The translations under genes were made by a program, and so were the position numbers. The notes beneath the pieces are model-generated. The model had not been told where the DNA came from. It made no database searches and saw only the letters and a program-made list of their open reading frames with translations. DNA of 64,000 nucleotides, taken from positions 11,850,142 through 11,914,141 of the forward strand of contig NC_058164.1 in NCBI RefSeq assembly GCF_020080835.1. Direction: 5' to 3'. This document shows positions 60,251 to 64,000 of the stretch, one piece after another; positions within the stretch are counted from its first letter, which is position 1; every line of letters begins with the position of its first letter. Source of the DNA: Cotesia glomerata (taxonomy: Eukaryota; Arthropoda; Insecta; Hymenoptera; Braconidae).

Positions 60251-60390
60251 TTGAATTGATTTAATATATTTATAATTTTTTTAACATTTTTAATAAAATA
60301 CAATGATGAGTGTTTGTTTAGTTAGTGTGATCAGGAACTTTACATTTTCATCTTACAAAAATTTATAAACTTTATGAAATATAAAATTAA

Positions 60391-61052
60391 TCTATATATA
60401 AAGGAGACTTTCTATAGATATAAATAGTCACTCATCACGATATCTCTGGAACTATAAGACCTAGAGACATTTAAATTTGGCAGGAATATTCCTTTTGCCA
60501 AGTAGAGGTCAGCTAAGAACGGATTTCACGAAATTCCACCCACAAGGGGGGTTGCGGGGGTGTTCACGAAAAAAAATTTATATTTTTCAATTATGGCTTT
60601 TAATAGTTCAAAACTTGGTCAGAATGTTTCAAATTACATTTAGAAATTTTTTAAAAACGAATTCTGTGACATTCCACCCCCCTGGCGTGCCCGTGCGTGG
60701 GCGTCAAATTAAGAAAAAATTCGTAAATTTCAATCTATAGCTATCAATACTTTGAAACATGGCCAGAATGCTTTTTTGGCGTTTTTGAGCTGTTAAGAAT
60801 AAATTTCATTAAATTCTACCCTCACATGTCCGTGCGTGGGCGTAAAATTAAAAGAAATTGTACCTTTTAATCTATAGCAGCTAAAGGATTGAAACTTGGC
60901 CAGATTGATTTTTTTGGAGTTTTTGAGCTGTAAAGAATGAATTTTATGAAATGCCACCCTCACAAATCCTTGCGTGGGCGTTAATTAAAAAATTATAAAA
61001 TTCAATTCCTAAAGGATAATAAGAAGGCATTAAATATAAAAAAAATTAAAAA
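60391..61052 (+). mobile_element. Helitron 5' part, inserted in F copy 2
   Basis: It starts A/TCTATATATAAAGGAGACTT and is nearly identical to the inverse of 59585-60250. The empty site is 1023/1024 in copy 1 of F, again between A and T. It is interrupted at 61052/61053 (ATTAAAAA/TCTATATA) by another Helitron in the same orientation; the uninterrupted sequence is seen in the inverse of 59581-59600. Confidence 0.75.
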
Positions 61053-61365
61053 TCTATATATATATATAGGAGACTTTCTATAGATATAGATAGTCACTCA
61101 TCACGATATCTCTGGAACCATAAGGCGTAGCGACTTGAAATTTGGTAGGAATATTCCTTTCGCCGAGTAGAGGTCAGCTAAGCACGGATTTTACGAAATT
61201 CCACCCACAAGGGGGGTTGCGGGGGCGTTAACAATAGAAAATTCCCATTTTTAACCTATAGCTCCTATCGACTTCAAATTTGGTAGGAATCTCCTATATG
61301 TGATGTAGAAATGATCTAAGAGCGGATTTTACGACAATCTACTCCCAATATGGATTGCGGGGGTG

Positions 61366-61557
61366 CACAGTAAAAAATTTTTCGTCAAATTTAACACAAA
61401 AATTTGTGTTGATGATTTTTTTTACACAATTTGTGTTGAATCAACACTCTATTGTATTGAATCAACATACTAAAATGTTAATTTCTACACACTAAAATGT
61501 TAAATTCTACACAAACATTTTTACACTTTACACAATGACGAAAAATTTTTTACTGTG
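61366..61557. mobile_element. CACAG MITE (192 bp)
   Basis: CACAGTAAAAAATTTTTCGTC and the inverse GACGAAAAATTTTTTACTGTG, flanked by TG on each side. The interior has TTTGTGTTGA/TCAACACA inverted motifs. Removing it restores the Helitron module GGGGGTGGACGTTAA. Confidence 0.8.
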
Positions 61558-61855
61558 TGGACGTTAAAAATGAAAATTAAAAATTTCCGACTTCTAGCTC
61601 CTACAGACTCCTAATTTTGTATGAATTTTGTGTAAGTGATGTAAAAATAATTTATGAACCAATTTTACGATATCCCACTCCACAGAGGAGTGCGGGGGTG
61701 GGTCTTAACAATGAAAATTTTAAATTTCCGAGCTGTAGCTCCTATAGACTCCAAATTTGGTAAGAATCTGTTCTATGGGATGTAGAAATGATTCAAGAGC
61801 GGATTTAATGACAGCCTACCCCCAATGTGGATTGCGGGGGTGGGCGTTAACAATG

Positions 61856-63267
61856 TGTTATGTAAAAAATATTTAATTTAGGATAATTAATTAATTTTAC
61901 ATTTAAAATATTTAATGTGTTTAAGTATTTGGTCCTAGCGTGTTAGGCTAATAGACCGGGAACTTCCGAGTTTAATTTATTGAGAATGATAGGTTTGTTT
62001 GAATAAATTGATGTAGTTGAATAATTTTAATACATATATTGTTTAAGTCCAAAATTAATATCATTAGTTAAGTTTACAATTATTACAATTATTACACAGT
62101 GATTGAAGTTAACTTTTCTTTCATATAACAATTTTACAATATTACTAAATTCACAAATATTAATAATTTAAAACATACCTGATAAAAATTGATGAACCTT
62201 GTTGATTTAATTTGATTTAGTTGGTTTCACTTTACGATTTTACTTTACCTTTACAAATGATTTACTTTCTATACAAAAGATTTACACGTGGTCTATTGAG
62301 ACTTATTTAAACTATGTACGATGTTAACACTAGGACGTCAGGACAACGAGAGAGATTTTTTTGGTGACAATTGCGAGGTATCGAATTTTAGGGCGTTACT
62401 AATTTCCACTCATTGGGGGAAACAAATGTCCAATTATTTGTCTATTTTCTTGGGCCCTTACCCTCTCTCTTAAATTTGTCTAAAAATGTTGCATGAGTCC
62501 CTCTACTTGGGTCAGAGTGCAACATGCTTTCTCACTTACTCTTATGTTCTATTATTCATCTATGTGTTTGTGTATACGTAAGCGCATTTACGCATAGACA
62601 AAGACATACATTTGTACTGTCTACATTAATTTATTTATTTAAATCGTATGAATAAATATGTACTTGAAACTAACATCTCTTACGTTTTCTTAAATTTAAT
62701 TATTTATTTGTAGAAATATTTCTGTTTTATCGTGTTAATAATTTGTTGTATTATTTTAGAATTTAATTGTTTATTATTTGTCTATTGTAAATTATTTAAC
62801 TTTCAAGTTTTATTTTTTTATTTGTTTCTCATTTCATATTTAATTTTTGTTGTCTAAAAATTATTTCAGAAAGTGCATTATTAAAATTTATTTCGATTTT
62901 TGTCTCAACACTAAAATTTTGTAATTAAATTATTCTAAAATCTTTTGGTTTAAAATAAATCTTTTTATCTAATGTTCTTTATCTTTAAGTATTTCTTATT
63001 TTGAGTTTAAGTGAGTTAGCTTACGTATAACAAAACTCCCATTTATCTATTTAATCTCTTAAATATACCTGGGCTCCAGACTAATTACGGAAATTTCCCT
63101 GGGCCTTTTGTAAAAATCGAACGAGACACTTAATGACCGCACTCGAATTATCTTTTACAATCGTTAAAATTTAAATAAAATCATACTCGATTTTTTTTTT
63201 ATTAATAAATATTATACTCGATTTTTATAGTTAATAAATATGTAAAGAAAAATTTCTTTACATAACA
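61856..63267. mobile_element. Solo LTR 6 (1,412 bp)
   Basis: Ends are TGTTATGTAAAAAAT and the inverse TTTCTTTACATAACA, with a 4-base duplication AATG at 61852-61855 and 63268-63271. Removing it restores the repeated Helitron module (GTTAACAATGAAAATTTTAAA). No gag/pol frame. Confidence 0.75.
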
Positions 63268-63480
63268 AATGAAAATTTTAAATTTCTGAGCTACAGCTCC
63301 GACAGACTCATAATTTTGTATGAATTTTCTGTAAGTAATGTAAAAATAATTTATGAACGAATTTTACGATATCCCTCCCCACAGGGGGGTGCGGGGGTGG
63401 GTTTTAACAATTAAAATTTTAAATTTTCGAGCTGTAGCTCCTATAAGCTCCAAATTTGAAAAGAATCTGCTATATGCGAT

Positions 63481-64000
63481 AAACTGAAACTAAGGAAACG
63501 ACCCAAAGTCGAAGAAAGTATTTACTAGTGTTATAGATTGAAATATAGATTAACTATCAAGTTGGAATACTAAAATAAAATAATAAATTATAAAATTAGT
63601 GTAAAAAAGTAGATTTAAGCGAAAGATGTATCAGAGTTTGTTAGACAAGCTGTACATCTGGTGCCAATAAATCCAGCGTTCCCATCCGTCACATAATTAT
63701 CGTACACGTCACATAATTTGAAGGATTGTACGATCGTACATCCAACTTTGATTATGTGACGAAAAGTTACGATAATATGAGTCTTGTACGATAATTGTAC
63801 GATAATTTTCGATATGTTTGATTTTCATTCTGATTCGTGTGGCTTAACTTTTATTTATTACCCGCTTGAAGCATGCAGCGCCCCACGGATGCCCTATTAC
63901 CCTACACAGTCTTATAGTAACATGCATATGTAATTTTCTTTACCGACTAAATAATATTTTATCTATAGTCTCTACTGTCTCTAGTCTGCAGTCTCTTCTC
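63481..64000. other. No gene recognised
   Basis: AT-rich. A small palindrome (TTGTACGATCGTACATCC) and inverted GTCACATAAT...ATTATGTGAC motifs at 63690-63760 suggest a small MITE. No coding region seen. Confidence 0.4.

Larger units (their letters stand above)
54313..60390 (-). mobile_element. DNA transposon family F, copy 2 (interrupted)
   Basis: The left terminus is TTAGGGTGTTTAAAAAAA, of the same type as elements A, B and D. The left inverted repeat runs to about 54880, and its inverse is the sequence after 1020 in copy 1. The transposase gene fills 54974-57650. The right part is split by a Helitron at 57938-60250, resumes at 60251-60390 and is split again at 60391 by a second Helitron. 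The far terminus was not found. Confidence 0.8.
61053..63480 (+). mobile_element. Inner Helitron (3' end not located)
   Basis: It starts TCTATATATATATATAGGAG between A and T of the outer Helitron. Modules with GGGTTGCGGGGGCGTTAACA and CTCCAAATTTGGTAGGAAT continue to about 63480. Two insertions lie inside: a CACAG MITE (61366-61557) and solo LTR 6 (61856-63267). No 3' hairpin-CTAG of the usual type is seen before the window ends. Confidence 0.6.

Noticed and set aside
59904..60740. Identical 87-residue ORF at 59904-60167 and, inverted, at 60477-60740
   Set aside because: The match reflects two Helitron copies in opposite orientation; the frame overlaps non-coding Helitron modules and has no domain.
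63525..63528. CTAG followed by T, preceded by a possible hairpin CGAC-ccaaa-GTCG, as the 3' end of the inner Helitron
   Set aside because: The sequence after it does not continue the outer Helitron (TTTTTATATAAGG expected) and the terminal motif does not match the family's GCGGGCGGGTAACAGCTAG.

Overview
The window looks like AT-rich nuclear DNA from an arthropod, most likely an insect. A hymenopteran such as a braconid parasitoid is my best guess, but the sequence does not prove it. I find no intact host gene. No ORF reads as an ordinary cellular protein, and most ORFs are translations of microsatellites or of palindromic transposon ends. The window is a stack of nested mobile elements, many with boundaries fixed by inverted termini, target duplications or 'empty site' comparisons between copies inside the window.

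Layout. 1-2185: copy 1 of a DNA transposon ('family F'), cut by a HINE/DINE-1-like element. 2210-4271: a MITE fragment and a CACAG-ended MITE that holds a solo LTR. 4272-8960: a SINE-like element ('S') interrupted by a palindromic element ('Q') that carries a 5S-rRNA-like segment and is itself interrupted by a 2.2 kb solo LTR. 8961-13333: a decayed transposase piece, a second HINE and a second S. 13334-16089: no recognisable feature. 16090-31522: a cluster of elements (A, B, C, D, a double-ended Helitron and further Helitron ends) separated by (TA)n tracts. Element D (18842-26712) carries a transposase pseudogene disrupted by a solo LTR, and a Helentron-like insert with a spliced endonuclease gene. 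31523-42944: another solo LTR, several MITEs, a third S, a further solo LTR and a Helitron 3' end. 42945-45610: two MITEs in otherwise featureless DNA. 45611-49094: a second Q with its own LTR-like insertion. 49095-54312: a Helitron end, a third HINE and a mariner-type MITE. 54313-64000: copy 2 of F with the best-preserved transposase gene, then Helitrons nested in one another.

Three coding systems can be read. (1) Two elements (F and D) share one transposase family, with LHFDGK, CSDTTASNTG and HHARW-type blocks. F2 keeps the catalytic blocks and two canonical introns but has frameshifts; D keeps both ends of the gene but has lost the catalytic core. (2) Element C carries a heavily decayed gene of a second transposase-like family (SDGAPQQ and HGKGPCDG blocks). 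(3) The Helentron-like insert encodes a two-exon, 342-residue protein joining a basic N-terminal region to an APE-type endonuclease domain in which one expected active-site Asp reads Tyr. That open, spliced gene is the most interesting single object in the window. There are six well-supported solo-LTR-like insertions plus one weaker one, and no recognisable gag or pol, so LTR retrotransposons appear to have been removed by LTR-LTR recombination.
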